Source of the DNA: an uncultured Granulosicoccus sp.
GTDB lineage: Bacteria; Pseudomonadota; Gammaproteobacteria; Granulosicoccales; Granulosicoccaceae
NCBI GenBank assembly: GCA_947499955.1
Contig: CANMQI010000011.1
Location: forward strand, 181,258-245,257
Length of the DNA stretch: 64,000 bases
Reading direction: 5' to 3'
Notes under the pieces: model-generated
The model's input: the letters and a program-made list of their open reading frames with translations, nothing else
What the model was told of the DNA's origin: nothing
The model's database searches: none
Translations under genes and position numbers: made by a program
In this document: piece by piece, positions 1 to 8,987 of the stretch
Layout of the letters: each line of letters starts with the position of its first letter
Position numbering within the stretch: position 1 is the first letter of the stretch

Positions 1-744
1 CGATACTGATACCAGCAGGCCATCAGCGATCGAGTAATAGCGTGTCTTTCCACCGCTTTTCTCGAAGGCCGTGACCTGATAAGAGTAGTCCTGGGTAGCG
101 ATATCGCGATCCAGAAATTCGGAATCGAATACCGTCGTGTAATACTTGTCTTGGCGATAGACGTTGTAGCCCGTCGCTCTGGCATCCGCCTTCCAGCTGA
201 TACGAATGCTGCCGTCGAGCACTTCGCCGACAAAGCCAGACGTCATGGGAGACTGGAAGTATCGTGTGCTGCCACCCTGCGGCGCAACCGAGACGACCAG
301 GTCTCTGGCTATCGTGTAGTAGCGGGTGTCCTCACCCTTCTTCTCGAAGGCGGTAATCTTGTAGGAATAGTCCCGTGCATGAATATCGGAATCCACGAAC
401 TCGTTGGTAAACACCGTGGTGTAGTACTCGCCCTGTCGGTAGACGTTGTAACCCGTGGCGTTTTCATCCTTGTTCCATCGTATCTTGATGGCGTCATCGA
501 CCACTTCACCGACGAAGCCTGCGGTAGCCGTCGAACCGGACTTCGAGGCATCCGAGTACAGACCGGCCGAACTTTCTGCGCCGGTTGATGTCTCCATGGG
601 TTCAGGATTTGCTGCACTCGGTGAAGGACCGGGATCACTGGTATCACCACAGGCCGCCAGCGAGCTGACCAGTGCCGCATGGAGCGCAAAGACCGACACT
701 TTACGTACTACCCTGCTGCTGTAAGTCTGTTTCGAGGTGTTCAT
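1..744 (-). CDS. Lipoprotein with fibronectin type III-like repeats (C-terminus cut by window edge)
   Basis: The frame is open from an ATG at 744 to the left edge (248 residues seen). The N-terminus is a lipoprotein signal peptide: basic start, hydrophobic stretch, lipobox L-A-A-C with Cys32. A Ser/Pro/Thr-rich linker follows, then two similar blocks starting near residues 76 and 170 (94-residue period). Both carry GFVGEV, ATGYNVYRQ, YYTTVF, DYSY and TAFEK, the pattern of fibronectin III strands. A lipid-anchored envelope protein with beta-sandwich repeats fits; its ligand is unknown. No strong ribosome site is visible before the start. Divergent from ovoA. A second small lipoprotein with a similar domain is at 38973-39380. 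Confidence 0.8.
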   Translation of the reverse strand, partial: MNTSKQTYSSRVVRKVSVFALHAALVSSLAACGDTSDPGPSPSAANPEPMETSTGAESSAGLYSDASKSGSTATAGFVGEVVDDAIKIRWNKDENATGYNVYRQGEYYTTVFTNEFVDSDIHARDYSYKITAFEKKGEDTRYYTIARDLVVSVAPQGGSTRYFQSPMTSGFVGEVLDGSIRISWKADARATGYNVYRQDKYYTTVFDSEFLDRDIATQDYSYQVTAFEKSGGKTRYYSIADGLLVSVS

Positions 745-1053
745 ATTGTGTATTCGAATGTCTTCGAATTCGCTGGCTGATGAGCGTTCATCGGTCGTGT
801 CTTTCTGACCATAGCGTGCACCAACGGTGATTGCCGCATATGTCAGTGGTAGCGGAAGCATCGGACTACGCTTGATTGCCCGTACAGACTTTTCGGGAAC
901 AGCACGCAGATTATTTGGTCATGATGAGGCTTGTATCCGGCTTCCCTTCTTCAGTTGCACAACCCTGTTACACCTGATTGCACGAACACAGTCATCCAGC
1001 GTGCAAGCTGACGCGTAGCAAAGCTGTAAACCCGCAGAGCAAACCGACTCCCA
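745..1053. other. Divergent intergenic region
   Basis: About 300 bases between the lipoprotein and ovoA start codons, so it should hold both promoters. I see no convincing coding frame, repeat or well-placed promoter boxes. Confidence 0.4.
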
Positions 1054-3192
1054 ATGATATCGAACAGACTGTCCGAGTTGCCGGTAAGTATCGTCACCCG
1101 GACAACCGTGTTGAATGATGGTGAAGCAGAGCAGAAGCGAGACGAGATACTGCGCTACTTCCACAAGAGCTTCGATCTGTATGAAAGCCTGTTCGACTGC
1201 CTCGCCAGCGAAGCGGCCTTCACGAGTAAAGCCAGTCCTCTGCGCCACCCACTGATTTTCTACTTCGGCCATACGGCTGTTTTCTATATCAACAAATTGA
1301 ATGTCGCCAAACTGATCGATGAGCGGATCGACCCGGCACTGGAATCCTCTCTGGCCATTGGTGTGGACGAGATGTCGTGGGATGACCTGAATGACAAGAG
1401 CTACCCCTGGCCCAGCTCGGAACAGGTCAAAGCCTATCGTGACAAGACACGAGAGCTCGTCGACCGATTCATCCGGACTTGTGATGTACAACTACCGATT
1501 GGCTGGGACGACCCCTTGTGGATGATCATGATGGGCATCGAACATGAACGCATACATCTGGAGACCTCCAGCGTGCTGATCCGCGAGCTTCCATTGTCCA
1601 TGGTCAAGCCCCATGAGCTATGGAGTACGATCTGCACGAGCAGCGGCAAGGCTCCCGAAAACGCCCTCCTGCCAGTCGCAGGTGGGGAAGTCAGCCTGGG
1701 CAAATCACGCCAGGATCCCTTGTATGGCTGGGATGTGGAGTACGGACAGCAGACCACAACTGTTGCCGACTTCAGCGCTGGCAAATTCCTCGTGTCCAAT
1801 CAGGAATTCCTCGAGTTCATGCAGGCCGATGGCTATGCAACGCAACGCTACTGGACCGAGGAAGGCTGGGGCTGGATCAGCTACCGCCAGGCCACTCATC
1901 CGGTCTTCTGGATCGCTGAGGGCGACAGCTATCGCTACCGTACGATGCTCGAAGTCATCGATATGCCCTGGGACTGGCCGGTGGATGTAGCCTATCTGGA
2001 AGCCAAGGCATTCTGCAACTGGAAGTCCGAGCAGACCGGCACGCACATCCGTATGCCGACCGAAGCCGAGTGGCATGCACTGCGCAACACCATCGACACA
2101 GACCAGCCCTACTGGGACCGAGCGCCAGGCAACATCAATCTGGAATACTATGCCTCATCCTGCCCGGTGAACCGACACGAGTTCCCCGGAGGTTTTCATG
2201 ATGTCATCGGCAATGTCTGGCAATGGACAGAAACTCCGGTTGATGCCTATGAAGGGTTCGAGGTACATCCGGCCTATGATGATTTCTCGACACCGACCTT
2301 CGATGGCAAGCACAACATCTTCAAGGGCGGTTGCTGGGCGTCAACCGGTAACTACGCCATCAAGGATGCACGCTATGCCTTCCGACGACATTTCTACCAA
2401 CATTCAGGCTTTCGATACCTACAAGCCGACCCCATTCCGGAGAGCAGAGTGAACGTTTACGAAAAGGACGACATGGTCGCCCAGTACATCGAATTCCATT
2501 ACGGCGACAGCTATTTCGATGTCCCCAATTTTCCGGTTGCCTGTATAGCCGAAGCAAGCGAACACCTGCAGGGACGCAGGACCGAACGTGCGCTGGACAT
2601 CGGCTGTGCCACCGGACGTTCAAGCTTCGAGCTGGCCCGACACTTTGACCATGTCGATGCACTGGATTTCTCTGCCAGGCTGATCCAGGCACCGGTGGCC
2701 CTGCAAGGCAGTGGTATTCAGCGCTACGCCCTCCAGGATGAAGGTGATCTGGTGACCTACAAGGAAGTGAGTATCGATGAACTGGGCTATCAGGACATCA
2801 AGGACAAGGTGAGCTTCCTGCAGGGAGATGCCTGCAACCTGCCGGAGAAGTTCGCTGACTATGATCTGGTCTTTGCTGGCAACCTGATCGATCGCCTCTA
2901 TGATCCTTCCCTGTTTCTGAACCTGATCAAGGGACGCATTCGACAAGGCGGATTGCTGGTCATCACCTCGCCCTACACCTGGCTGGAAGAATTCACGGAG
3001 AAGGACAAGTGGCTGGGCGGCTTCAAGGCCGACACGGGTGAGAGCTTCACGACACTTGACGGATTACGCCATGGCCTGGCGCCCGAGTTCCGACAACTCG
3101 GACAGCAGATCGATGTGCCCTTCGTCATTCGTGAGACTCGCCGCAAGTATCAGCACACACTGGCGCAGCTGAGCGTGTGGGAAAAGCTGTAA
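1054..3192 (+). CDS. ovoA: OvoA, 5-histidylcysteine sulfoxide synthase with 4-mercaptohistidine N-methyltransferase domain
   Basis: Makes ovothiol, a methylated thiol-histidine antioxidant: the iron centre couples histidine to cysteine with oxygen to give the sulfoxide, and the C-terminal domain methylates mercaptohistidine after C-S cleavage. The protein has 712 residues, full length for OvoA. The N-terminal DinB-like part carries the iron site, with H-x3-H-x-E at 164-170 (HERIHLE) and a further His at 73. A sulfatase-modifying-factor-like domain spans roughly 205-465. The methyltransferase has SAM motif I at 513-521 (ALDIGCATG). The fused methyltransferase separates OvoA from ergothioneine-type EgtB. 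The PLP lyase that should finish the pathway is not adjacent. It stands alone and converges on the kinase gene downstream. Confidence 0.92.
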   Translation: MISNRLSELPVSIVTRTTVLNDGEAEQKRDEILRYFHKSFDLYESLFDCLASEAAFTSKASPLRHPLIFYFGHTAVFYINKLNVAKLIDERIDPALESSLAIGVDEMSWDDLNDKSYPWPSSEQVKAYRDKTRELVDRFIRTCDVQLPIGWDDPLWMIMMGIEHERIHLETSSVLIRELPLSMVKPHELWSTICTSSGKAPENALLPVAGGEVSLGKSRQDPLYGWDVEYGQQTTTVADFSAGKFLVSNQEFLEFMQADGYATQRYWTEEGWGWISYRQATHPVFWIAEGDSYRYRTMLEVIDMPWDWPVDVAYLEAKAFCNWKSEQTGTHIRMPTEAEWHALRNTIDTDQPYWDRAPGNINLEYYASSCPVNRHEFPGGFHDVIGNVWQWTETPVDAYEGFEVHPAYDDFSTPTFDGKHNIFKGGCWASTGNYAIKDARYAFRRHFYQHSGFRYLQADPIPESRVNVYEKDDMVAQYIEFHYGDSYFDVPNFPVACIAEASEHLQGRRTERALDIGCATGRSSFELARHFDHVDALDFSARLIQAPVALQGSGIQRYALQDEGDLVTYKEVSIDELGYQDIKDKVSFLQGDACNLPEKFADYDLVFAGNLIDRLYDPSLFLNLIKGRIRQGGLLVITSPYTWLEEFTEKDKWLGGFKADTGESFTTLDGLRHGLAPEFRQLGQQIDVPFVIRETRRKYQHTLAQLSVWEKL

Positions 3193-3199
3193 CCCGGTG

Positions 3200-5413
3200 T
3201 CAGGCATTCTCAGCCAGTACACGTGCCAGATCGACCAGGCGAAACGGTTTTTGCAGGAAGACGATGCCGTCATCAAGGCGACCGTTGTGTACTACCGAGT
3301 TCTCGGTAAATCCTGACATGTACACGACATTGGCCTCTGGAAAGATCTCCTGCAAGCGCCGGGATAGCGTGCGACCATCCATGGCCCCCGGTATGATGAT
3401 GTCAGACAGAATGACATCCACATACTCGACCTGTTCGGCCAGAGCCAGGGCAGAGACTTCATCGTGAGCACAGTGCACGACACAACCCAACGAGGCAATC
3501 TGTTCTGCAAAGATTCGCAAGAGCCCTTCATTGTCTTCGACCAGAAAGACATGCATGCCTTGCAGAATGGCATGAGGTTCCGAGACCAGTTCCGGTGTCG
3601 CCATGGAGACTTCTGCCAGAACCCTGGGTAAATACAGCTTGACGGTGGTTCCGTGCCCGAGTTCGGAATAGATTTTCAGGTGGCCACCGGATTGCTTGGC
3701 AAAGCCGAAAGCCATGGACAAGCCCAGACCGGTTCCCTTGCCCACCGGCTTGCTGGTAAAGAAAGGCTCGATGGCCTGCTTCACGATCTCCGGACTCATC
3801 CCCGTTCCCGAGTCGGTGACCGATATGCAGACATAGCTACCGGCAACGACTTCTGTATGCGCCCGGGCATATTCGTGATCGAGCCGTGCATTGCTGATCT
3901 CCAGAGTCAGAGATCCTCCCTGATCCATCGCATCTCGGGCATTGACGACCAGATTCAATATGACCGCTTCCAACTGTACCGGGTCTGCCCGGGTTTTCCA
4001 CAGCCCGCCGTCACTGACAATTTCCAGATGAATATTTTCCCCTACGGAAGTCTGCAACAACATGGCCGAGCTTCTGATCGACTTTGCCACGTCGATGACC
4101 TGCGGTGACAGGGGCTGCTTCCTTGCAAAGGAGAGCAATTGCTGGGTCAGCTTGCCCCCCTGAGATACCGCTCTCAAGGCGGCATCAGCGTATTGCCGCG
4201 ATGAGGCATCCTTGTTTCTGTCCTGTATCAGTTCGACATTGCCCAGAATGACGGCCAGGATATTGTTGAAGTCGTGAGCGACACCTCCCGTCAACTTGCC
4301 AATGGCCTCGTTCTTCTGCGACTGAACCAGCAGCTCCTGCTTCAGGATCTCCTCAGTGACATCCTGTGCCACGGCGTCAACGGCAAGCAGCTTCCCATCA
4401 TCATCCAGGCTGGCCTCGAAGCTGTGTCTGATGTGCCGGAACTTGCCGTCCGGATAGTTGACCCTGCAAGTCTGAGAATCCCTGTGTGTTTTCAGTATTC
4501 GTTGCCGGGCTTTCAGGGCGTGCGGCACGTCTTCGGCACTCAACATGGTTGATACGATGTCGCGCCCGACATGCAGAGACAGCATTCCCTCGACACTCTT
4601 GCGGTAGAAGCTGGCGTAGTTCTCGTCGCAGTCCAGTATGCGATTCATATCGGGGTCGAACCGAGCATAGCCCAGACCGGCCAGTCGGGCAGATTGCGCC
4701 AGACGTTTTTCCCCTTGAAACATCTCTTCCCGGGACGTCAGCACCTGGTCACGCAGCCCGTGAATGGCGTCAACGAGTTCATCGATTTCATCTTCATCAC
4801 CCACTGGTTCACGTCGCAGATCGATGCAAAGCTGACTCAGATCCCCGGGAGGATGACGTAGCGCCTGTACGATGCCCAGAACCGGGGCCAAGGCATTACG
4901 GCTGAATTGGCGCAGAATCAGCAGGCTGACGATGACCGTGGTCGTCAGGTAGATGATGATCAATGACAGCACGCGACTTCGTACCAATGACCACACACCA
5001 TCGGTCGAGGGGTAGAGATGCAGCGTTCCCATGTCGATGTCAGCGCCATGGAGTTCTGTGAACGTCAGCGGAATGATGATTTCGGACAGGCCTTTGTCAA
5101 CGCTGGGCTCACCCGCCTCGAACACCTTGCCCGTACTGTCCGTGATAGCCGCATACTTGATGCTATCGAGTGATACCAACCCACGCAACTGATAGTCCAG
5201 AGACTCGGTATCGAACTGCCATAACAGGTTCTCGATAACGGTTTTCTGGTCGCTACCGACATGCTGAATGTGTTTTTCAAGTTGGCGAAGTGACAGATAG
5301 TAGGTAATCACGACTGTGAGCACACAGGCAAGCAGCAAGGCGGCAAGCAACGGCACGATCAGAGATCGAATCACATTGCTTCCGAATCTTGACGTTCCTG
5401 TCAGTTTGATCAC
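3200..5413 (-). CDS. Hybrid sensor histidine kinase with C-terminal receiver domain
   Basis: Membrane sensor of 737 residues. TM1 is about 16-40, a short periplasmic sensor 41-147, TM2 about 148-168, followed by a HAMP-like linker, a PAS domain about 243-355 and HisKA with phospho-acceptor His380 in VAHDFNN. The ATPase domain has an N-box near 487-495, D534-S-G-T-G and GTGLGLS. The receiver domain is about 620-737 with Asp671 and Lys722. The start is GTG, only three bases after the stop of the upstream binding-protein gene, so the two are probably co-translated. No DNA-binding response regulator is encoded beside it, so output must go elsewhere by phosphorelay. Confidence 0.9.
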   Translation of the reverse strand: MIKLTGTSRFGSNVIRSLIVPLLAALLLACVLTVVITYYLSLRQLEKHIQHVGSDQKTVIENLLWQFDTESLDYQLRGLVSLDSIKYAAITDSTGKVFEAGEPSVDKGLSEIIIPLTFTELHGADIDMGTLHLYPSTDGVWSLVRSRVLSLIIIYLTTTVIVSLLILRQFSRNALAPVLGIVQALRHPPGDLSQLCIDLRREPVGDEDEIDELVDAIHGLRDQVLTSREEMFQGEKRLAQSARLAGLGYARFDPDMNRILDCDENYASFYRKSVEGMLSLHVGRDIVSTMLSAEDVPHALKARQRILKTHRDSQTCRVNYPDGKFRHIRHSFEASLDDDGKLLAVDAVAQDVTEEILKQELLVQSQKNEAIGKLTGGVAHDFNNILAVILGNVELIQDRNKDASSRQYADAALRAVSQGGKLTQQLLSFARKQPLSPQVIDVAKSIRSSAMLLQTSVGENIHLEIVSDGGLWKTRADPVQLEAVILNLVVNARDAMDQGGSLTLEISNARLDHEYARAHTEVVAGSYVCISVTDSGTGMSPEIVKQAIEPFFTSKPVGKGTGLGLSMAFGFAKQSGGHLKIYSELGHGTTVKLYLPRVLAEVSMATPELVSEPHAILQGMHVFLVEDNEGLLRIFAEQIASLGCVVHCAHDEVSALALAEQVEYVDVILSDIIIPGAMDGRTLSRRLQEIFPEANVVYMSGFTENSVVHNGRLDDGIVFLQKPFRLVDLARVLAENA

Positions 5414-5416
5414 TTG

Positions 5417-6196
5417 TCAATTCTCGGCAATGTAATCGGCCATGATGGCATCGTAACTGCCATCGGACTTCATGAGCCTGAGCACCTCGGTCAGCCTGGG
5501 AATCTTGTCAAGATGCTTCGCATTCAGATACAGGTACTGATCCTTTTCAATATGGAATTCAGTCTTTTCCAATGATTCCAGATTGCGTGCATGCGCCAGC
5601 TCTCTGGCAGGCACCAGCGTCAGAAACGCAATATCGAGTCGCCCGGCTGCCAGCATGTCCATGAGCCCATCGACATCCCGAAGCGCAACGGCATTGCCCA
5701 TACCCTCGAACAGACGTTCGGCTACCCGCCAACCACGCACATAACCCACTCGGTATCGTCTGAAGTCACCAGCCGTTCTGATTCTGATATCAGGGTCGAT
5801 GTGAAATCCATGCAGATATATCCGGGACAGGGGTTCAGGGACCCGGTGAAGGTAGGGATACAGGGAGGAGTCGATTTCGGTTCTGGCGGCATCCCCATCG
5901 TAGATTCCGGCATTGGAATTTTCCAGACCCCGTGCGGCTGGGACGAACAGCAGCTCGGCATGCAGACCGGCACGGGAAAACCATTCGGCGTACAACTTGT
6001 CGAGGTAGCCGTGACCTGCGGGAGTGGTCACCGGCGGCAAGGTGCCATTGGACAGCACCAGCGTCTCGGAAACTTCATGGGCCTGTGTTTGTACAGGCAT
6101 CAGCAGGCCGACGCACATGAAAAACAGTGCAAGAATTCCTCTGTAACATCCCGTCAGAGGTGAGCCATACAATCCACAAGCCGGCTGTGCCTTCAT
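5417..6196 (-). CDS. Periplasmic solute-binding protein (SBP_bac_3-like), partner of the adjacent kinase
   Basis: About 260 residues from the chosen ATG at 6196. An upstream ATG at 6253 is possible, but 6196 has GAAGG upstream and starts directly before the signal peptide, whose hydrophobic core ends at TQA-H. The mature part resembles family 3 binding proteins: LPP-VT near the N-terminus, a central PLSRIYL strand, then RVGYVRGW and LDIAFL. No permease follows; the next gene is a membrane histidine kinase three bases away. I infer a ligand receptor feeding the kinase rather than a transport component. Transport use by the upstream permeases is the alternative. Confidence 0.75.
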   Translation of the reverse strand: MKAQPACGLYGSPLTGCYRGILALFFMCVGLLMPVQTQAHEVSETLVLSNGTLPPVTTPAGHGYLDKLYAEWFSRAGLHAELLFVPAARGLENSNAGIYDGDAARTEIDSSLYPYLHRVPEPLSRIYLHGFHIDPDIRIRTAGDFRRYRVGYVRGWRVAERLFEGMGNAVALRDVDGLMDMLAAGRLDIAFLTLVPARELAHARNLESLEKTEFHIEKDQYLYLNAKHLDKIPRLTEVLRLMKSDGSYDAIMADYIAEN

Positions 6197-6294
6197 CCTT
6201 TGCCTTCGGGTACGCTGCTGATCCTTTTCAGGCATACCCGGAGATCGTAACACGTACTATTCTTCTACATGACACGCATTATGTTGAACGCCGT

Positions 6295-7179
6295 TCAGCG
6301 AGCGTCTGGCTGATATTCCAGTCGTCTGAACAGCATAGACAAGGCAAAACAGATCAGAAAGTAGAACAGGGCCGTGGTTATCCAGGCCTCGAAGATAGCG
6401 CGAGTGGAGGCAACCAGCTCGACGGTCTTGAAGGTCAGTTCCTGAACAGAAATCAGGGAGATGATGGAGCTGTCCTTGATCAGGGAAATGAACTGGTTGG
6501 CCATGGGCGGCACAACACGCTTGAAGGCTTGCGGCAGAACGATGAAGCGCATCTGCTGCCAGCGGGACATGCCGATCGATTGCGCAGCCTCACGCTGGCC
6601 TTGATTCACCGACTGGATACCGGCCCGCACGATTTCCCCGACAAAGGCACTTTCGAACAGCGCCAGCACAATCACGCCTGATACGAGCGATGGGAAACGT
6701 CGCATGTCGCCGAACAGGAACTCCCACACGGCCTTGTCTTCCGAGCGGGCAATGCCACGCGCCCAGGATTCGATATTAAATGCGACGACCAGTTGTTCAG
6801 AGAGAAAGAAATAGAAAATGAAGATGACGACAACGGGCGGGATGTTGCGCAGGAATTCCAGATAGGTACGCGCCAGCATGCGCACTGCCAGGTTGGATGC
6901 GCACCGGGCGATACCCAGAATGGTACCCAGGATCAGCGCCAACACACTGGCATACAGACTGACTCGCAGGGTGGTTATGAGCCCTTGCAGCAAGACGTTG
7001 GCAACCCAGCTTTGCGAGTCCTCGTTCCAGCGCAGGATGTAGTTGGGAATGATTTCCCAGCGCCATTTGTAATTCAGTGCGCCGTCTATTCGATACCAGA
7101 CCACAGCGGCAAAGATCACCAGCACGAGGATGATCAGTACGTCCAGCCAATGGAAGCGCTTGAGTATGCGGGATGACAT
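6295..7179 (-). CDS. Polar amino-acid ABC transporter permease
   Basis: Inner-membrane permease of 294 residues in the HisM/GltK family. The N-terminal TM is about 12-30, and an internal segment precedes the permease core from about residue 60. The conserved cytoplasmic loop reads E-A-A-Q-S-I-G-M-S near residue 195, the contact site for the ATPase. The helix before it (FVGEIVRAGIQSV) is typical of these importers. It lies after the binding-protein gene, separated by a hairpin at 7197-7222. Paired with the permease at 8156, it gives a heterodimeric channel. Confidence 0.9.
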   Translation of the reverse strand: MSSRILKRFHWLDVLIILVLVIFAAVVWYRIDGALNYKWRWEIIPNYILRWNEDSQSWVANVLLQGLITTLRVSLYASVLALILGTILGIARCASNLAVRMLARTYLEFLRNIPPVVVIFIFYFFLSEQLVVAFNIESWARGIARSEDKAVWEFLFGDMRRFPSLVSGVIVLALFESAFVGEIVRAGIQSVNQGQREAAQSIGMSRWQQMRFIVLPQAFKRVVPPMANQFISLIKDSSIISLISVQELTFKTVELVASTRAIFEAWITTALFYFLICFALSMLFRRLEYQPDAR

Positions 7180-7196
7180 GTGTTGTCAGTCAGATA

Positions 7197-7222
7197 GCGA
7201 CGAAGCCAAAGGGCTTCGCCGC
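7197..7222 (-). terminator. Intra-operon hairpin after the binding-protein gene
   Basis: Inverted repeat GCGACGAAGCC / GGCTTCGCCGC around a 4-base loop with one mismatch, just downstream of the binding-protein stop. Such hairpins often stabilise binding-protein mRNA and reduce read-through into permease genes. No long U-tract is seen. Confidence 0.55.
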
Positions 7223-7238
7223 CGTTACGTGGTTCAGC

Positions 7239-8090
7239 CTAGTTTTCGCTGACCTGATCAGCCCAGTCATCGCCCTTGAACCAGTAGTCGTGACGCGCCT
7301 TCAACCAACCGTTACGTGTCTTGAAGTTGATCCAGTTGTTGAAATAGTTCAGTGCATCCGGGTCACCCTTGCGCAGGCCGAACGCTTCACCGGTCGCGGA
7401 GAAGGTCTGATCGAACGGTACAGACAAGACATCGGGGTAACGACGCGCTTCAGTCGATGGTGAGGGTTCGGATGCCATGGTGGCGTGCGCCTTGCCATTA
7501 AGCAGTTCCTGAGTCGCTGCGCCGTCTTCATCGAACAACAGCAGCTCGGCTTTCGGAAACAGCTCGGCAATCAAGGCGGCCGGTGTGGCCCCGCGACGCG
7601 CGGCAAAGGTGATGTCCTCACTGTTGTAATCTTCCAGAGCCATCCCTTCGGTCATCTTGGTATTGACCAGCATGGTCAAGCCCGAATAGGCATAGGGGTC
7701 TGTGAAGTTGATGGTCAGATTACGTTCCGGCGTTGTCGTCATGCCACTGATGATGACGTCGAACTTGCCTGACACGATAGCCGGGATGATGCCATCCCAG
7801 GAGGTGGGTATGAATTCCGCTTCCACGCCCATGTCTTCGGCCAGCTGTCGACCGACATCCAGTTCGAAACCGATCAGCTCGCCATTCTTGTCACGCATCG
7901 ACCATGGCGTGAAGATGGACAGGCCTATCTTGATGGCACCGCGTTCCTTGATGGCCTCGATGACACTGTCGCTGGACAGTTCCTGTCGTGCCTGCTGTGC
8001 CATGGCTGCAGTACTGAATACCGTGGCAGCCAGCAGTGCGACCACGCTCGAGGCAAGAGCCTTCGTGATAATCGACATTTTGCTTTTCAT
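7239..8090 (-). CDS. Amino-acid ABC transporter substrate-binding protein
   Basis: Periplasmic family 3 binding protein of 283 residues. I start it at the ATG at 8090; in-frame starts at 8102 and 8078 are possible, and a much longer upstream frame overlaps the permease gene and has no protein character. The signal peptide ends near AMA-QQ. The mature core has GAIKIGLSIFTPW, ELIGFELDVGR, WDGIIPAIVSGKFDVIISGM and PERNLTINFTDPY, the standard motifs for polar amino-acid binding. The specificity residues cannot be assigned reliably. It sits third in the importer operon. Confidence 0.93.
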   Translation of the reverse strand: MKSKMSIITKALASSVVALLAATVFSTAAMAQQARQELSSDSVIEAIKERGAIKIGLSIFTPWSMRDKNGELIGFELDVGRQLAEDMGVEAEFIPTSWDGIIPAIVSGKFDVIISGMTTTPERNLTINFTDPYAYSGLTMLVNTKMTEGMALEDYNSEDITFAARRGATPAALIAELFPKAELLLFDEDGAATQELLNGKAHATMASEPSPSTEARRYPDVLSVPFDQTFSATGEAFGLRKGDPDALNYFNNWINFKTRNGWLKARHDYWFKGDDWADQVSEN

Positions 8091-8123
8091 GTTGCGAATC
8101 ATTCTCCCGAGTGAAATGTTAGG

Positions 8124-8146
8124 CCCTGTCAGGGTATCTGGCAGGG
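8124..8146 (-). other. Hairpin between permease and binding-protein genes
   Basis: Inverted repeat CCCTGTCAG / CTGGCAGGG (one mismatch) around a 5-base loop in the 65-base gap. It may separate expression of the abundant binding protein from the permease before it. Confidence 0.4.
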
Positions 8147-8155
8147 GCGGAAAAC

Positions 8156-8986
8156 CTATTTGAGTGCATAATGCCGCTCGATCAACGACACACCAAAGGA
8201 CAGCGTGAGCGTCACGACCAGATAGACCGCGGCAATCGTGAACCAGACTTCGAAACTCATGTAGCTGTCCGAGATGATGTTGCGCCCCATGGTCGTCAGC
8301 TCGGCCACGGCTATCACACTGACGATGGCAGAGCTCTTGACCATGTTGACCATCTCGCCGGTCATGGGCGGCAGCATGAAACGCACCGACTGCGGCAATA
8401 CGATATAACGATAGGCCTGCGCCTTCGACATGCCGATGGACGCTGCGCCTTCCCACTGCCCCGGTGCCACGGAATTGATGGCGGCACGAAATATCTCGGA
8501 AATCAGCGCGGCGTGGTAGACGCCCAGACACAGGATGCTGGCAGCATAACGATCCAGCTCGAAGATAGGCCCCAGCACGTAATAGAACAGATAGAGCAGA
8601 ACCAGCAGCGGGGTGTTGCGGACAATTTCGAGAAAGACCCGTGCAACCGCCGAGCCGACCAGCAGGCCGGAGAGTCGCAGCAGGGCCACCAACAGCCCCA
8701 ATCCCAGCGCCAGGGCGAATGCCAGCACGGACAGCTGCAGCGTCTTCACCAGACCGAAGGCAATCTCACCCCACTGGAACCCCTCATCGGTGATCGTCCA
8801 GAGGTACTGCGGCATGCGATACCACTGCCAGTTGTACCCCATGGCCCGTGAGCCATCATAGGCCGTGTAGATGATGAACCCGATGACCAGCAGATAGATG
8901 AGGATCGAGACCGGTGCGGATGACAGAATGCGTCCAGCCAGCGGTGGCCGTGGAATCACATAGTCTGTCGAGGGAGACTGGTGCAA
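8156..8986 (-). CDS. Polar amino-acid ABC transporter permease (TTG start inferred)
   Basis: HisQ/GltJ-type inner-membrane permease. The frame stays open upstream to 9088, but that part overlaps the ATPase gene. I choose TTG at 8986, just after the ATPase stop, because GGAG lies seven bases before it; GTG at 8959 is the alternative. This gives about 276 residues with an N-terminal helix (VSILIYLLVIGFIIYTAY), a periplasmic segment and the permease core. The ATPase-contact loop is E-G-A-A-S-I-G-M-S. Spacing implies translational coupling to the ATPase gene. Confidence 0.85.
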   Translation of the reverse strand: MHQSPSTDYVIPRPPLAGRILSSAPVSILIYLLVIGFIIYTAYDGSRAMGYNWQWYRMPQYLWTITDEGFQWGEIAFGLVKTLQLSVLAFALALGLGLLVALLRLSGLLVGSAVARVFLEIVRNTPLLVLLYLFYYVLGPIFELDRYAASILCLGVYHAALISEIFRAAINSVAPGQWEGAASIGMSKAQAYRYIVLPQSVRFMLPPMTGEMVNMVKSSAIVSVIAVAELTTMGRNIISDSYMSFEVWFTIAAVYLVVTLTLSFGVSLIERHYALK

Positions 8987-8987
8987 G

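Noticed and set aside
827..1018. 63-codon frame on the plus strand
   Set aside because: No ribosome site, odd composition, and it occupies a divergent promoter gap.
7239..8531. 430-residue version of the substrate-binding protein
   Set aside because: The first 147 residues lie inside the permease gene and are Arg/His-rich; the signal peptide starts at 8090.
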